From NCBI GenBank assembly GCA_001516045.1, contig LOEW01000303.1, forward strand, positions 1 through 64,000: a stretch of DNA of 64,000 bases, given 5' to 3'. The DNA is from Desulfosporosinus sp. BRH_c37 (lineage in GTDB: Bacteria > Bacillota > Desulfitobacteriia > Desulfitobacteriales > Desulfitobacteriaceae). How positions within the stretch are numbered: position 1 is the stretch's first letter; the number at the start of each line of letters is the position of its first letter. Shown in pieces: positions 6,856 through 16,370 of this stretch. A program made the translations under genes and the position numbers. Under the pieces are notes generated by a model. The model had not been told where the DNA came from. It ran no database searches and worked only from the letters and a program-made list of their open reading frames with translations.

Positions 6856-9800
6856 TTAGTTTAACGTGGTAACCGTGAGTTCATCAAGAGTGTACTGCAG
6901 CAAAATACTGCTGAACAGCTTGCTGTTAGAGATCAAACTCTGCAGGGTATAAGACCCTGCCAAGCTTTTAGACGACGCTCCCTTAGGTGGATAGGGAACT
7001 GTATTTCCCGCTGCAACCTTAACTGTAACTTCTTTTCCCAAACCAACAGTACATCCGGCATCACTAAAGGCGGCAAAGGTTATATCCGAATCATTCTCCA
7101 ACCCGGAAAAAGCCAGATTGAAAACACGCTTTTCTTTAACCACACTGAAGACACTACACGTGCGCACCACACCTCCAGCGTTAACAAGTATTGTGTTAAC
7201 CTCTGTTTCCGCATTAACATCGAGAGACGTGAATTTAGATGAACCCAACTCACTGTTAGCCATGTCAATTCTGTTGAGATATTTTTTGGGAACAGTCACA
7301 TAAATATTACTGGGTGAATGAATTCCATCCCCCAACAAGGTATCCAAGCCGCCGTCCTGCAGCAAGCTGTCCAGATTACCCTTGACCTCAGCTTTAATAG
7401 TTAAAGTCGGAGTGACTGCCAGGTCCGCCTTGGTTAGATTCAGTAATGCCTTGGGTATCTTGATGGTTATTACCTGATCTGAGGCAATATTATAGCCATT
7501 TACTGCTGGAATTGTAATGTTTATTATACTATCATTTGTTTTACTTAGCGCATTGATGTCGTTCTTAATGGTGGTTTTCACCAACGTCCACTGGTCGGTG
7601 TCCGCAGCGGCAGTAAAACTATCCAATAGTTTCACGAGGTTATTTCTGTTACTGATAATATCGCCTATCCAAGTATCGTTTAGTAAGGTAATAGTAACCA
7701 CGGACTTTGCCGTACCGGTTTTAATGTCCGTAACACTCAAGCTCGGGTCAAATGTAACTGTCGCCGTAGCTGGTGGCAAAGCTTCAGTATATATCTTGAA
7801 CGTAGGCGCCGCCAACAAGTCCTGGGCAGTAGGTAGTTTAAGCAAGTTCTTATTAATTGTAACAGTCACCGTCTGCCCGGTCGAGATAAAATAATCCGTG
7901 ACAGGAGGCAGGGTTATTGTCAGCACTGCGCCGGAAACTTTTATCTTACCTGTACTGTTTTTTAAAGCAGTTCTGATTTTTTGCCACTGTGGATCAGGGG
8001 TGCCAAGAGGATCACCGGTTGCTAAACGTATGCCCTCGATTAACTGATTGAACTTTAAGGCATTTGTAACAACATCGGAAGCCCATGTGCCTTTACTTAA
8101 GGTAATAATGATCGTCTTGCCGCCGGAAACTATATTGCTTTGAACCGTAGCCGCAGAAACAACAGTACCTGAAACTGCCGCCGTTACAGGGTATATGGTA
8201 AATGTAGATGAGATTAAAGGGCTGACTCCACTCCCAACAAGGTTAGCTGGTATAGTCGAAGTTATAGTTTGAGGAGCCGTAATATGGTAAGTTGGTGCTG
8301 CCGGCAAAGTTGCCGTAACTATGGCATCGCTAGTACGAACTATGGTTCCGGCACTCTTCAAAGCAGTCATAACTTCCGTCCACTGCGCATCCTCACCTGT
8401 GGCGCCTGAGGAGACAGTAAGGCTGTTAAGAAGTGAAATGTACTTCCCTAAATTAGAGGCAATATCGTATGCCCAAGTGTCATTAGATAATGTGAAAATA
8501 ATTGTATTGCCACCGGCTACAATGTTTACGTCGGCCGTGGGTAAAGTAGTGGTGCCAACAATGGTTCCAGTTATAGCCGCTGAAGACCCAGCTGGAGTAA
8601 CAGTAAATCCGGCTGGTGATGATGGGGTAAAATTATTATTTGACGTCAGGCAAAGAGCAGGTATATTGCTTAATTGTACAGACTGATTCGCAGTTATGTT
8701 ATAGGTCGTAACCGCAGGCAGGGTTATGGTTACAACGGTACCGCTAGTTCGAACTATGGTCGCCGAAGCTTTTAAAGCATCTATGACATCACCGTTCCAT
8801 TTGGCTGCCTCTCCACCGGCAGCTGCCAATGCGGAAAAGAGTGCCTGTCTCCGGTCTGTTTGCGTGGCGATGCCGCTATGCCAGGTGTCATTGCCCGGTG
8901 GGTTTACCAGAGTAACGATTATCGTTTTCCCGCCTTTGCGAATATCAGCTGCCGTTGCAGAGGTGATTGTTCCTGTAATGTTCACCGCACTGTCCGTCTT
9001 GATAGTAAAAGTTGAAGGAACCAAAGTAACCGTTCCGGATGTCTGAAGCAGAGACGAAGGAACACTAACGTTTATAGTCTGGTCAGCTGTTATGTTGTAA
9101 CTAGCGGTAATCGGCAAGGTAATAGTTAAAACATCGCCCGTGATTTCTAGAGGATTCGCCGCTGTTTTTAAGTTTCCTATTACTTTTGCCCATTCCGACG
9201 CTTCGCTTCCGCCGGCCGTCATATTATCAAACAAAAGGTTCTTCTTTGATGGAGTAGTTGTAAGGTCCGAAGCCCAAGAAAAGTCGGGGCCGGATAGAGT
9301 TAGGTTTATTGTTATGGTCTTAAAGCCTGCCCGGATTTCTGATTCGGTTATAAAATCGGGCGAGAGTTCGGCAGCACTTTTAATCTGATTCGCTACCAGG
9401 GTTATGTCGGCATATGCTTTAATTTTCCCGTCGTCGTCAGTTGCCAGTAGAATCAAATACTGATCGGCAAAAACATTTATATCCGAACCTGCTGTGTAAA
9501 CTGTTGTATCAGCTAAACTGCTGTCTAGCGCCGGCAGAGCAACTAAATCGACTTCCTGTATTTTATATCGCAACTTGGTTGCCCCTGTAATACTGGACAA
9601 GTTAAAGGTGATAATTTTAGTTGTGCCTGCTGCAGTACCGGATACAGGAGTTGAATAATTTGCTGGTGCAGTTAAATCATAGGCCCTAATATGGGCATTT
9701 GTTAACAGTATATACGTAGAAGCTTTTATCTTACCGGTGTCATCTGTTGCCAGGAGCACCAAACGCTGATCCTTTGAAGCGGGAATGTCAGCGTTAGGCG

Positions 9801-12333
9801 GATAATCTCTTGCTCCTGCCAGGTTACTGTCAAGCGTGGGGAGATCAAAATTAGTCGCCTGAAGCGCATACTGCCATTTTGTCGCTTCAGAAATTCCTGC
9901 CAGATTTGTTAAATTTGCTATTTTGGTTGTACCACCGGCTGAACCGGGCTCAGGTTCAGTGTAGTTCGTCGTTAAATTCAGCTGACCCGCCCTTATCTGG
10001 CCTGCGGTCAGGGTGATATCGACAAAGGCTTTAATCCAGTCATCAGCATCAGTAGCCAAAAGCACCAGATGCTGACCAGGTGAAACATTAAGTATATCTG
10101 TTCCAGCTGAATAATTTCCAAATCCGGCTACACCGGTATTGTCGGCATCCAGGGCCGGTGTTGGATAGGGGCTATTCTGCACTGCATAACGCCACTTTGT
10201 TGCCCCGCTGATTCCGGTTGGATCAAGGGGGGGGGTAATTTTGGTACTTCCCGGTGCAGTACCAGCTTCAGGAAGAGAGTAGTTGGCCGGTGTCGCCAAA
10301 ACGGCTGCTGCAGGAGTAGATTCGATATCTCCTGCTCCTACTACTAAATCGACAAAGCCTTTTATCTTGCCCCCGGTATCTGTCGCTAGAAGCATAAGAT
10401 GCTGGCCGGCTATAATTGGTATATCCGCGCCTTCAGTATATTCGTGAGCACCGCTCAATTCACCGCTCAAGGTGGAATCCAAACTCGGAACAATGAATGC
10501 ACCGGTCTTCACTTTATACCACCATTTGCTTGCTCCGATATCGAGTTGATCAGCTAAAGACCCTATTTTAGTATTACCCCCCGCGCCGCCGGCAACGGGA
10601 TTGGAATAATCAGTTCCACCGCCTATTAAATCTGCCGCTTTAATATATGACGCTAAAATACTAATATCGGCATAGGCCTTAATTCTGTCGTCCTCGTCAG
10701 TTGCCACGAGTATTAAGTGTCGATCTGCGGGGACAGTGATATCTGCACCTGTTGTGTAAACAGAATAATCTGGTGCTCCCGCCGTACTGTTGTAAACCGG
10801 TGCAGTAGTAGTTGTTAAGGCATTGACCTGAACTTTATACCGCCATTGTGTAGCCCCTAGAATTCCGCTTGTATTTAGAGCTGCTATTCGGGTATTTCCG
10901 CCTGCACTCCCTGGCACCGGAATTGAGTAATTGGCTGGTGTAGAAAGCTGGATACCGCTGCAGTTAATTTGTCCTGAGCCTATGGTGAGGTCGGCATATG
11001 CCTTGACGGCACCGCCGGCATCAGTTTCTATAAGCATAAGATGCTGGCCTGTCGTTATGGAGATATCCGTATTTACGGTATAATCCGCAAACCCAGTTAA
11101 TGTAGTAATGCCTAAAGGCGGGGGAGGGAAGTCGCTTGCCTGTACTTTATATTGCCATTTGTCCGTCACTGTAACAAGATTAAGTGTATTTATCTTGGTT
11201 GTTCCGGGTGTCAAACCGGGAACCGGTAACGAATAATTTGTTCCTACTTCCAACGATGCTGCCTCTGGTTCTATTTGCTCCCCTGCAATATGTAGATTTG
11301 CATACGCTTTAATTTTACCGTCATCGTCAATAGCTAATAGAAGTAAATGTTGGTTAACCGTGATTGGTATGTCTCCGCCTGGTGCATAATTAGGATTATC
11401 AACGTCAGTTAAAATGCTGTCAGCAGCAGGTACATATGTATCTGTGGCCGCTATCACTTTATACTGCCATTTGGTTGGTACCGTAAGCATGGTCGGTAAC
11501 TGGATTAAGGTCGGTAAGGTCAGTGTCGCGATTTTCGTTGTCCCTATCGCGGAACCGGGTACCGGATTTGAATAATGCGTTCCACCACCGGTTAAGTCTG
11601 CCGCCCGTGAACTGATTAACCCAGTTATATCAATGTATGCGTATGCCTTGACTAAACCTCCATTATCTGTCGCAAGAAGCAACAGGTGATCCTTACCTGC
11701 TGCAACAGGGATATCCGTATTAACCGTATAATTCTGAGCTAAAGCCAAAGCGCTACCTAGAGCTGGTGGTGCCATCGAACCGACCCCTAGAGTATACATC
11801 CATTTGGTTGCCCCAGAAATCCCGGTCGGGTTTAAGTAGGTTATTTTAGTCGTATTTGCCGCCTGGCCCTTGATTGGTGCAGAATAGTTAGTGGTTGATG
11901 TTAATAACCCAGTTATATCAATGTCTGCGTAGGCCTGGATTAGACTTCCGCCATCTATCGCTAGAAGCAACAGATGATCCTGCCCTGCTGCAACAGCGTA
12001 AGCCGTATCTTGCGTAAACACAGCCGTACCTCCTGGTAAAGCGCTGCCTAGAACTGGTACTGCAGACTGACCCGTCACTAGAATATACTGACAGCTGGTT
12101 GCCGCGGTCCCGGTCAGGTCTAAGATTTGTATTTTCACCGTCCCCGGATCCCCAGTTGGTGCAGAATAGTTAGCGGGCGATGTTAACATTGTCGCATCTG
12201 CAGCAAAAGCATTCTTCGGAGCTACTGCCAAAACCATAAATAAAATTCCCAAGCAGCATAAAAAATACAATCTAAGTCTTGATAGTTTAGTAGATAAGCT
12301 GGAACTTTTTTCACTTACATTTATTGACCCCAA
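6856..12333 (-). CDS. Giant secreted protein with nine plus five tandem repeat domains
   Basis: 1825 residues, function not recognised. Start is TTG 12333, 8 nt after GAGGAGG. A signal peptide (YFLCCLGILFMVLAVAPKNAFA) ends near residue 44. Then come nine repeats of about 100-115 residues (about 45-1010), each with the scheme NYS.P..G...TTKI..L...GATKW.YKVQ...LP.LDS......Y....DI....QHLLLLATD..GKIKAYADI. Five repeats of about 130 residues follow (about 1011-1670): I..GGKTIIITL...TW..D.....QW..V...LK... V.TITLPA...Y.ITA.QTI. The C-terminal part (1670-1825) is unique. No LPXTG or SLH motif is visible. Repeats differ enough to be old. A c-di-GMP-I riboswitch precedes it, suggesting a surface or matrix adhesin; that role is inferred. 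Confidence 0.85.
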   Translation of the reverse strand: MGSINVSEKSSSLSTKLSRLRLYFLCCLGILFMVLAVAPKNAFAADATMLTSPANYSAPTGDPGTVKIQILDLTGTAATSCQYILVTGQSAVPVLGSALPGGTAVFTQDTAYAVAAGQDHLLLLAIDGGSLIQAYADIDITGLLTSTTNYSAPIKGQAANTTKITYLNPTGISGATKWMYTLGVGSMAPPALGSALALAQNYTVNTDIPVAAGKDHLLLLATDNGGLVKAYAYIDITGLISSRAADLTGGGTHYSNPVPGSAIGTTKIATLTLPTLIQLPTMLTVPTKWQYKVIAATDTYVPAADSILTDVDNPNYAPGGDIPITVNQHLLLLAIDDDGKIKAYANLHIAGEQIEPEAASLEVGTNYSLPVPGLTPGTTKINTLNLVTVTDKWQYKVQASDFPPPPLGITTLTGFADYTVNTDISITTGQHLMLIETDAGGAVKAYADLTIGSGQINCSGIQLSTPANYSIPVPGSAGGNTRIAALNTSGILGATQWRYKVQVNALTTTTAPVYNSTAGAPDYSVYTTGADITVPADRHLILVATDEDDRIKAYADISILASYIKAADLIGGGTDYSNPVAGGAGGNTKIGSLADQLDIGASKWWYKVKTGAFIVPSLDSTLSGELSGAHEYTEGADIPIIAGQHLMLLATDTGGKIKGFVDLVVGAGDIESTPAAAVLATPANYSLPEAGTAPGSTKITPPLDPTGISGATKWRYAVQNSPYPTPALDADNTGVAGFGNYSAGTDILNVSPGQHLVLLATDADDWIKAFVDITLTAGQIRAGQLNLTTNYTEPEPGSAGGTTKIANLTNLAGISEATKWQYALQATNFDLPTLDSNLAGARDYPPNADIPASKDQRLVLLATDDTGKIKASTYILLTNAHIRAYDLTAPANYSTPVSGTAAGTTKIITFNLSSITGATKLRYKIQEVDLVALPALDSSLADTTVYTAGSDINVFADQYLILLATDDDGKIKAYADITLVANQIKSAAELSPDFITESEIRAGFKTITINLTLSGPDFSWASDLTTTPSKKNLLFDNMTAGGSEASEWAKVIGNLKTAANPLEITGDVLTITLPITASYNITADQTINVSVPSSLLQTSGTVTLVPSTFTIKTDSAVNITGTITSATAADIRKGGKTIIVTLVNPPGNDTWHSGIATQTDRRQALFSALAAAGGEAAKWNGDVIDALKASATIVRTSGTVVTITLPAVTTYNITANQSVQLSNIPALCLTSNNNFTPSSPAGFTVTPAGSSAAITGTIVGTTTLPTADVNIVAGGNTIIFTLSNDTWAYDIASNLGKYISLLNSLTVSSGATGEDAQWTEVMTALKSAGTIVRTSDAIVTATLPAAPTYHITAPQTITSTIPANLVGSGVSPLISSTFTIYPVTAAVSGTVVSAATVQSNIVSGGKTIIITLSKGTWASDVVTNALKFNQLIEGIRLATGDPLGTPDPQWQKIRTALKNSTGKIKVSGAVLTITLPPVTDYFISTGQTVTVTINKNLLKLPTAQDLLAAPTFKIYTEALPPATATVTFDPSLSVTDIKTGTAKSVVTITLLNDTWIGDIISNRNNLVKLLDSFTAAADTDQWTLVKTTIKNDINALSKTNDSIINITIPAVNGYNIASDQVITIKIPKALLNLTKADLAVTPTLTIKAEVKGNLDSLLQDGGLDTLLGDGIHSPSNIYVTVPKKYLNRIDMANSELGSSKFTSLDVNAETEVNTILVNAGGVVRTCSVFSVVKEKRVFNLAFSGLENDSDITFAAFSDAGCTVGLGKEVTVKVAAGNTVPYPPKGASSKSLAGSYTLQSLISNSKLFSSILLQYTLDELTVTTLN

Positions 12334-12603
12334 TCTCCATACCTCCTCTTTCTATATTAAGATTGATATTTCTGCATTCATTCCACTGTAAACAGATAAG
12401 CTCCGGGTTAATTAGTATGAACTGATCTTTTTTTACTTGTCTTAGCCATACGACAGGACAACCACCTCCATACCTTCAGCGACCGTTTTATAATCTGAGC
12501 GCTCTTTTCAAAGAAATATTTCACCACGGATAGCGGAATATCGGAACATTTACAACCGCCATATTTCCCCGATGAATATGCTTAAAAGTATATAACGTAA
12601 GTT

Positions 12604-12660
12604 TATACTTTCTGAATAGTACAAAATGACGGCTAGTTGCTTACTGCCGCCTTAATAATT
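12604..12660 (-). terminator. Possible terminator in the riboswitch expression platform
   Basis: Just downstream of the aptamer the minus strand reads GGCGGC-12 nt-GCCGTC followed by ATTTTGT. This short hairpin with a weak T-tract is in the right place for a transcription-control platform. Switch direction cannot be told by eye. The remaining leader (12334-12600) contains further dyads, such as GAAATAT/ATATTTC, but no gene. Confidence 0.45.
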
Positions 12661-12667
12661 CATAATA

Positions 12668-12752
12668 AGCAGCCTGGCAACCGTAGCTTTGCAAAAGCTT
12701 TAGGCCCATAACTTTGCGTCCCAGTTTTTCAACAGGTTTGCTCTAGCGCTTA
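12668..12752 (-). ncRNA. Cyclic di-GMP-I (GEMM) riboswitch
   Basis: The minus strand carries the GEMM-I hallmarks in order: GCAAACC, a short hairpin, CTGGGACGCAAAG, GGGCCTAA, a second hairpin (AGCTTTTGCAAAGCT), then GGTTGCC, closed by a P1 stem (AAGC...GCTT). A TATAAT lies just upstream at 12764-12769. It heads the leader of the 1825-residue protein and its 213-residue neighbour, so c-di-GMP level should set their expression. Confidence 0.92.
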
Positions 12753-12763
12753 TATTTCTTAAG

Positions 12764-12769
12764 ATTATA
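12764..12769 (-). promoter_or_regulatory. -10 box of the riboswitch-controlled operon
   Basis: Perfect TATAAT on the minus strand. A start site 6-8 nt downstream would fall just before the aptamer, which fits. The -35 region (about 12787-12792) is poor. Confidence 0.55.
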
Positions 12770-12934
12770 GCGATAGACAACTACAATATTGCTCTGTTTT
12801 ATAGGCATAATAAGTCTTATATATGTATCGATAAATCTTAAGTAAAACTTTAGCTTTTCAGATAGGTCAAAAGTCCTAAATCATAAAGTTGGCAATAATT
12901 TTCTTAGTACCAGCACTAATAGTACTTAAGCAGT

Positions 12935-12963
12935 AAAAATCCCTCAACGTTGCAGAAGAGGGA
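12935..12963 (-). terminator. Rho-independent terminator after the 439-residue gene
   Basis: On the minus strand TCCCTC (12963-12958), a 12-nt loop and GAGGGA (12945-12940) are followed by TTTTT. Confidence 0.85.
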
Positions 12964-12991
12964 AATGACAGCAAGCAAGCCTTGCAGTTTA

Positions 12992-14311
12992 CTATGTTAT
13001 GACGGAGATCATACTAAGTATATAAACGTTTTTAGCAGAATCGATAACCTTGAGCTGAAGCTTCTTCCCGCTCAAATTAGAAAGTTTGGCAACGAATTTC
13101 CCTTCTTTATCCGGTTTAGAAGTTACGATCAATTTCGGAGTTGCTGGAGCAATGTCATAAATTTCTACCACAGCATCCGCATTAACACTCCCGCTAATTT
13201 GTTTTGTCGTCGAACTTATACCACCCAAGAGAGCTGATTCAAAATCATAGACTGGCGCATCAAGTTTAAGTCCAAGTGTACCTATAGTTTCTTCAACGTT
13301 AACAATATCCTGCGGGGAAGCCATTTGGCCTGCCGCTACCGTCAACTTATAGCTGTGTTTCTTATATTGAGTATCAATACCATCAATATCTAATTGGTAA
13401 CTTCCCGTAGGCAGATAAACCACAAAATTCCCATTCATATCTGTTCTTGTTGTCCAAGTTGAAGTTTTGTTAGATACTGTGATCGGTACTCCATACTGTT
13501 CTATTGATATTTGCCCCCCGATTGAACCAGATTTACGGGCGACCACACCTTCTTTGGTCGCTAGTGTTAAAGAGGCCGTCTTTGTCGTTACAGTTGGGGT
13601 TATTGTTATTATTCCTTCTTTGATAACTGGTAGTTTAATTGTCGGTAATTTTATGGATTGAGTGTTAATTACGCTATTCTCAACATTTGTACCATTAATA
13701 ACGCAAACACTATTTTCAACGTTGAAATATTTAAGAGAATAATCTCCGTCATCATAGATATAAAATGTATACTTCCCAGCATCTATGTCTTTCGAAATCG
13801 CCGAGAGACGGGTGCCACTCGGATCCTCAAGCGATAGTACTCCAGAAAGATCCCCTACAGTGTCTTTAGAGTCTTTGGTAACTGTAACCACCAGCGTAGC
13901 ACTAGACATACCTCTGGAAGTCACTTGGACAGTAAAGGGAATAATAATGAACTCATCATGTTTTACATCGGTCACAGATGTAACTTCATTCGTGATATAT
14001 AAATTGTAATCTCCCGCCTCATAGGCTTTAGACGGTGTAACTGTTACGGTGAGGCCGTCTGTAGATAGCTTTTTCGTTGTTGAGACCTTCTTTTGTTTAC
14101 TGTCGGTCACAAAAATTGTACTCTCATTGATACTCTTACTCGATAGCGGGTTATTGAAGTCAATCGTCCAGACTTTATTAACTTCAGTCGTCGTCTTCGC
14201 AGGCCATATCTTAAACCCCTTGGTAGGAGTAGCAGCAGACACCGATACTGTCGAGAAAGAAAATAAAATGGTTACTAGAAACCAAGTAAGCCACCAAGTT
14301 TTATTAACCAC
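12992..14311 (-). CDS. Secreted Ig-like/carboxypeptidase-regulatory-like repeat protein
   Basis: 439 residues. Signal peptide (WWLTWFLVTILFSFSTVSVSAA), then an SbsA-type Ig-like domain (about 30-130: GFKIWPAKTTTEVNKVWTIDFNNPL...) like that of the 213-residue secreted protein. A middle part includes beta domains resembling carboxypeptidase regulatory repeats (GNFVVYLPTGSYQLDIDG, about 300). The C-terminal domain is a bacterial Ig-like type (ISGSVNADAVVEIYD... SKPDKEGKFVAKLSNLSG, about 370-439). Probably cell-surface or matrix protein. It has its own terminator. It starts 56 bp downstream of the transglycosylase gene and may be read with it. Confidence 0.75.
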   Translation of the reverse strand: MVNKTWWLTWFLVTILFSFSTVSVSAATPTKGFKIWPAKTTTEVNKVWTIDFNNPLSSKSINESTIFVTDSKQKKVSTTKKLSTDGLTVTVTPSKAYEAGDYNLYITNEVTSVTDVKHDEFIIIPFTVQVTSRGMSSATLVVTVTKDSKDTVGDLSGVLSLEDPSGTRLSAISKDIDAGKYTFYIYDDGDYSLKYFNVENSVCVINGTNVENSVINTQSIKLPTIKLPVIKEGIITITPTVTTKTASLTLATKEGVVARKSGSIGGQISIEQYGVPITVSNKTSTWTTRTDMNGNFVVYLPTGSYQLDIDGIDTQYKKHSYKLTVAAGQMASPQDIVNVEETIGTLGLKLDAPVYDFESALLGGISSTTKQISGSVNADAVVEIYDIAPATPKLIVTSKPDKEGKFVAKLSNLSGKKLQLKVIDSAKNVYILSMISVIT

Positions 14312-14367
14312 TATACCAACCTTCCTAGCTGTTAATTTCTTGCATTATGTACTATGCCAAGTCCACC

Positions 14368-15024
14368 CTAACCCTTCCACTCTCTTTGCTCCAACTCCGC
14401 CATAATCTTCCGAACATAAGCCTGAGTTTCCTGATACGGTGGGATTCCATTGTATTTTTCAACTGCTCCCGGTCCCGCATTATAAGCGGCTAAGCTTAAA
14501 GGAACATTTCCCTGAAAACGATCGAGCAAGTCCTTTAAAAAATGGGTTCCCCCATCCAGATTTTGAGTCGGGTCATAGGCATTCTGTACTCCATAAGCAG
14601 TGGCAGTTCCCGGCATCAACTGCATTAAGCCCATAGCCCCAGCGGGTGAAGTCACCTTCGAATTGAAAGCCGATTCTGCTTTGACTACTTGCTGAATCAA
14701 TTTTGGGTCAACCCCATATTTTTGAGCCATCGAATAAATAACGTTATCCAGAGAACTAACGTTATCATCCTTTGTTGGGGGGGCAGATGCTCTCTGATGG
14801 CTAATAACTTGCTTTGCGGTAGGTAAATCCTTCAATTGACTGGTAGCCCCTTGGGTATCCATCCCTCCCCCCATGGCAGCTTGAAGTAAGGCAGCAAAAA
14901 GTTGCGAACTTGGATTGCCCATACCTCCAGCTTCAGATGACCCAGTCAGATCATTTTGAGCGGTCTGCCAAGACGCATTCATCTGTTGAAATTGTAATAG
15001 CAGAAACATTTGGGCGACATTCAA
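14368..15024 (-). CDS. Lytic transglycosylase (SLT domain), flagellum-associated
   Basis: About 218 residues. The C-terminal two thirds is an SLT/goose-lysozyme-like domain: YSMAQKYGVDPKLIQQVVKAESAFNSK with the catalytic Glu in KAESAF, then SPAGAMGLMQLMPGTA, and SLAAYNAGPGAVEKY. It cleaves peptidoglycan glycan strands, presumably opening the wall for rod assembly. It lies at the end of the hook gene group. I prefer TTG 15024, 9 nt after AAAGGAGG, to the GTG at 15045 that precedes the ribosome-binding site. No obvious signal peptide; export could be by the flagellar apparatus, as in FlgJ-type systems (inference). Confidence 0.85.
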   Translation of the reverse strand: MNVAQMFLLLQFQQMNASWQTAQNDLTGSSEAGGMGNPSSQLFAALLQAAMGGGMDTQGATSQLKDLPTAKQVISHQRASAPPTKDDNVSSLDNVIYSMAQKYGVDPKLIQQVVKAESAFNSKVTSPAGAMGLMQLMPGTATAYGVQNAYDPTQNLDGGTHFLKDLLDRFQGNVPLSLAAYNAGPGAVEKYNGIPPYQETQAYVRKIMAELEQREWKG

Positions 15025-15081
15025 TCTAACAAGCCTCCTTTCCACTGTTCCAAATCAGTGAGAGCGCAAACAATTCTACCG

Positions 15082-15561
15082 TTAAGTTAATCGACTTAGC
15101 CCCTGAACCTCGTTACTCTCTAGAATCTGTTCCGGAATAAGTTGGATAATTATTCGATCCGAGAGATTTACAATTCCACCGATAAATGGGGATTTAACCA
15201 GCGGCGGAGGTGGGACGATATTTTCTAAGATACGAACCTCCCGTACTTGGTCAACCGCAAAACCTACCTGATTTCCATGCACCTCAGTGATTAAAGCAAA
15301 GGTGTTCTGATTCTCAGGTGGGGCAGAATTATCCGTTGTTGTAATCGATAAATCCGATAAAGGGGTTCCTCCAATCCCAAAGCGCACATGCAAATCAATC
15401 AAAGGAATCGCCTTACCCCGAAGATTGATTAAACCTCGCACGTAAGCAGGAGCTTGCGGAATCGTTCGCACATCTTCTAAGCGAGTAATTTCCCGAACTA
15501 CTTCAATGGGTATCGCATACTCTTCTTGACCCAAGGCGAAGATAACGACTTGAACTGCCAT
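15082..15561 (-). CDS. CheW-like chemotaxis coupling protein (second copy)
   Basis: About 159 residues of CheW SH3-like fold: VVIFALGQEEYAIPIEVVREI at the start, AYVRGLINLRGKAIPLIDL in the middle and a C-terminal FIGGIVNLSDRIIIQLIPEQIL. It has an insert around 85-100 (TTTDNSAPPENQ) absent from the other copy (44434-44859). It would link chemoreceptors and CheA at the membrane. The frame opens at GTG 15570, but ATG 15561 (MAVQVV) is better spaced from AGAGGA. It sits among hook genes, away from cheA, so it may be an accessory coupling protein. Confidence 0.88.
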   Translation of the reverse strand: MAVQVVIFALGQEEYAIPIEVVREITRLEDVRTIPQAPAYVRGLINLRGKAIPLIDLHVRFGIGGTPLSDLSITTTDNSAPPENQNTFALITEVHGNQVGFAVDQVREVRILENIVPPPPLVKSPFIGGIVNLSDRIIIQLIPEQILESNEVQGLSRLT

Positions 15562-15578
15562 ACTGACCACATCCTCTT

Positions 15579-16322
15579 CTAAATCTTCCCGACCTCGTTG
15601 ACTGCCTTAGCTAACATCTCGTCTTGAGTCTGGATCACTTTTTGATTGGCTTCGTAGGCTTTCATAACCGTCATCATTTGGATCATTTGACCTGACAGAT
15701 CAACATTTGAAGCTTCTATCGTTCCCTGGAGAACTTGAGCTCCGGCCCCACCTACTTGGACTGGTTGGGTTGACGAATATAGGGATTGTCCTTCACGCTT
15801 TAATGCATCCGACGGAATCTCAACCACGCGTAAGCGATCAACGTTTTGTCCTTGATCTATAATTGTACCATCTGTACCGACACTAAATTCGGAGCTAAGT
15901 GGGCCTATAGGGCCATTTTCACCCAACAGAGTGTAGCCTTCTGGGGATTGAAGCATTCCGTTAGAGTCCAACTCAAAATGTCCATTGCGCGAATAGCGCT
16001 CCCCCTCAGGCGTCTGAACTACAAAGTAGCCCGGTGCCGTTAAGGCCAAGTCAGTTTTAAGATTCGTTGTTTGCAAAACCCCCTGCACATTAGACAGCAG
16101 AGCACGGTCCACTCTAACCCCCGTCCCCAGCCCACCGAGCTGGGCCTCAGAGATTAAATTTCCTCCCCTCCGTTCAATCAAATGGGAAGGGAAAGAAATA
16201 TTACTAGCCAGTTCTTCTTTATAACCAGGCGTTTTTGCATTTGCCACATTGTCCCCGATAAATTCGCTTTGTGTTTGGGTGGCCAACATACCTGTGGCTG
16301 AAGTATATAGTCCTCGAATCAC
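15579..16322 (-). CDS. flgF: Flagellar rod protein, FlgF/FlhO type
   Basis: 247 residues. N-terminal MIRGLYTSATGMLATQTQSE and NVANAKTPGYKEE form the family D0 segment; the C-terminus SNVDLSGQMIQMMTVMKAYEANQKVIQTQDEML is the matching coiled D0 helix. The start resembles Bacillus FlhO, so it is the proximal/distal rod subunit of FlgF/FlgG type rather than hook. Part of the flgE-flgG-flgB-flgF group on one strand. FlgF and FlgG cannot be told apart safely without alignment. Confidence 0.85.
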   Translation of the reverse strand: MIRGLYTSATGMLATQTQSEFIGDNVANAKTPGYKEELASNISFPSHLIERRGGNLISEAQLGGLGTGVRVDRALLSNVQGVLQTTNLKTDLALTAPGYFVVQTPEGERYSRNGHFELDSNGMLQSPEGYTLLGENGPIGPLSSEFSVGTDGTIIDQGQNVDRLRVVEIPSDALKREGQSLYSSTQPVQVGGAGAQVLQGTIEASNVDLSGQMIQMMTVMKAYEANQKVIQTQDEMLAKAVNEVGKI

Positions 16323-16370
16323 CTTGTTCCCACCTTTATAAATTATTCAGAGGGACATTCATGAATTCCC

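Noticed and set aside
12421-12500. Second riboswitch in the giant-protein leader
   Set aside because: Hairpin TTGTC...GACAA and GGAGGTGG words are present, but no known aptamer core could be matched.
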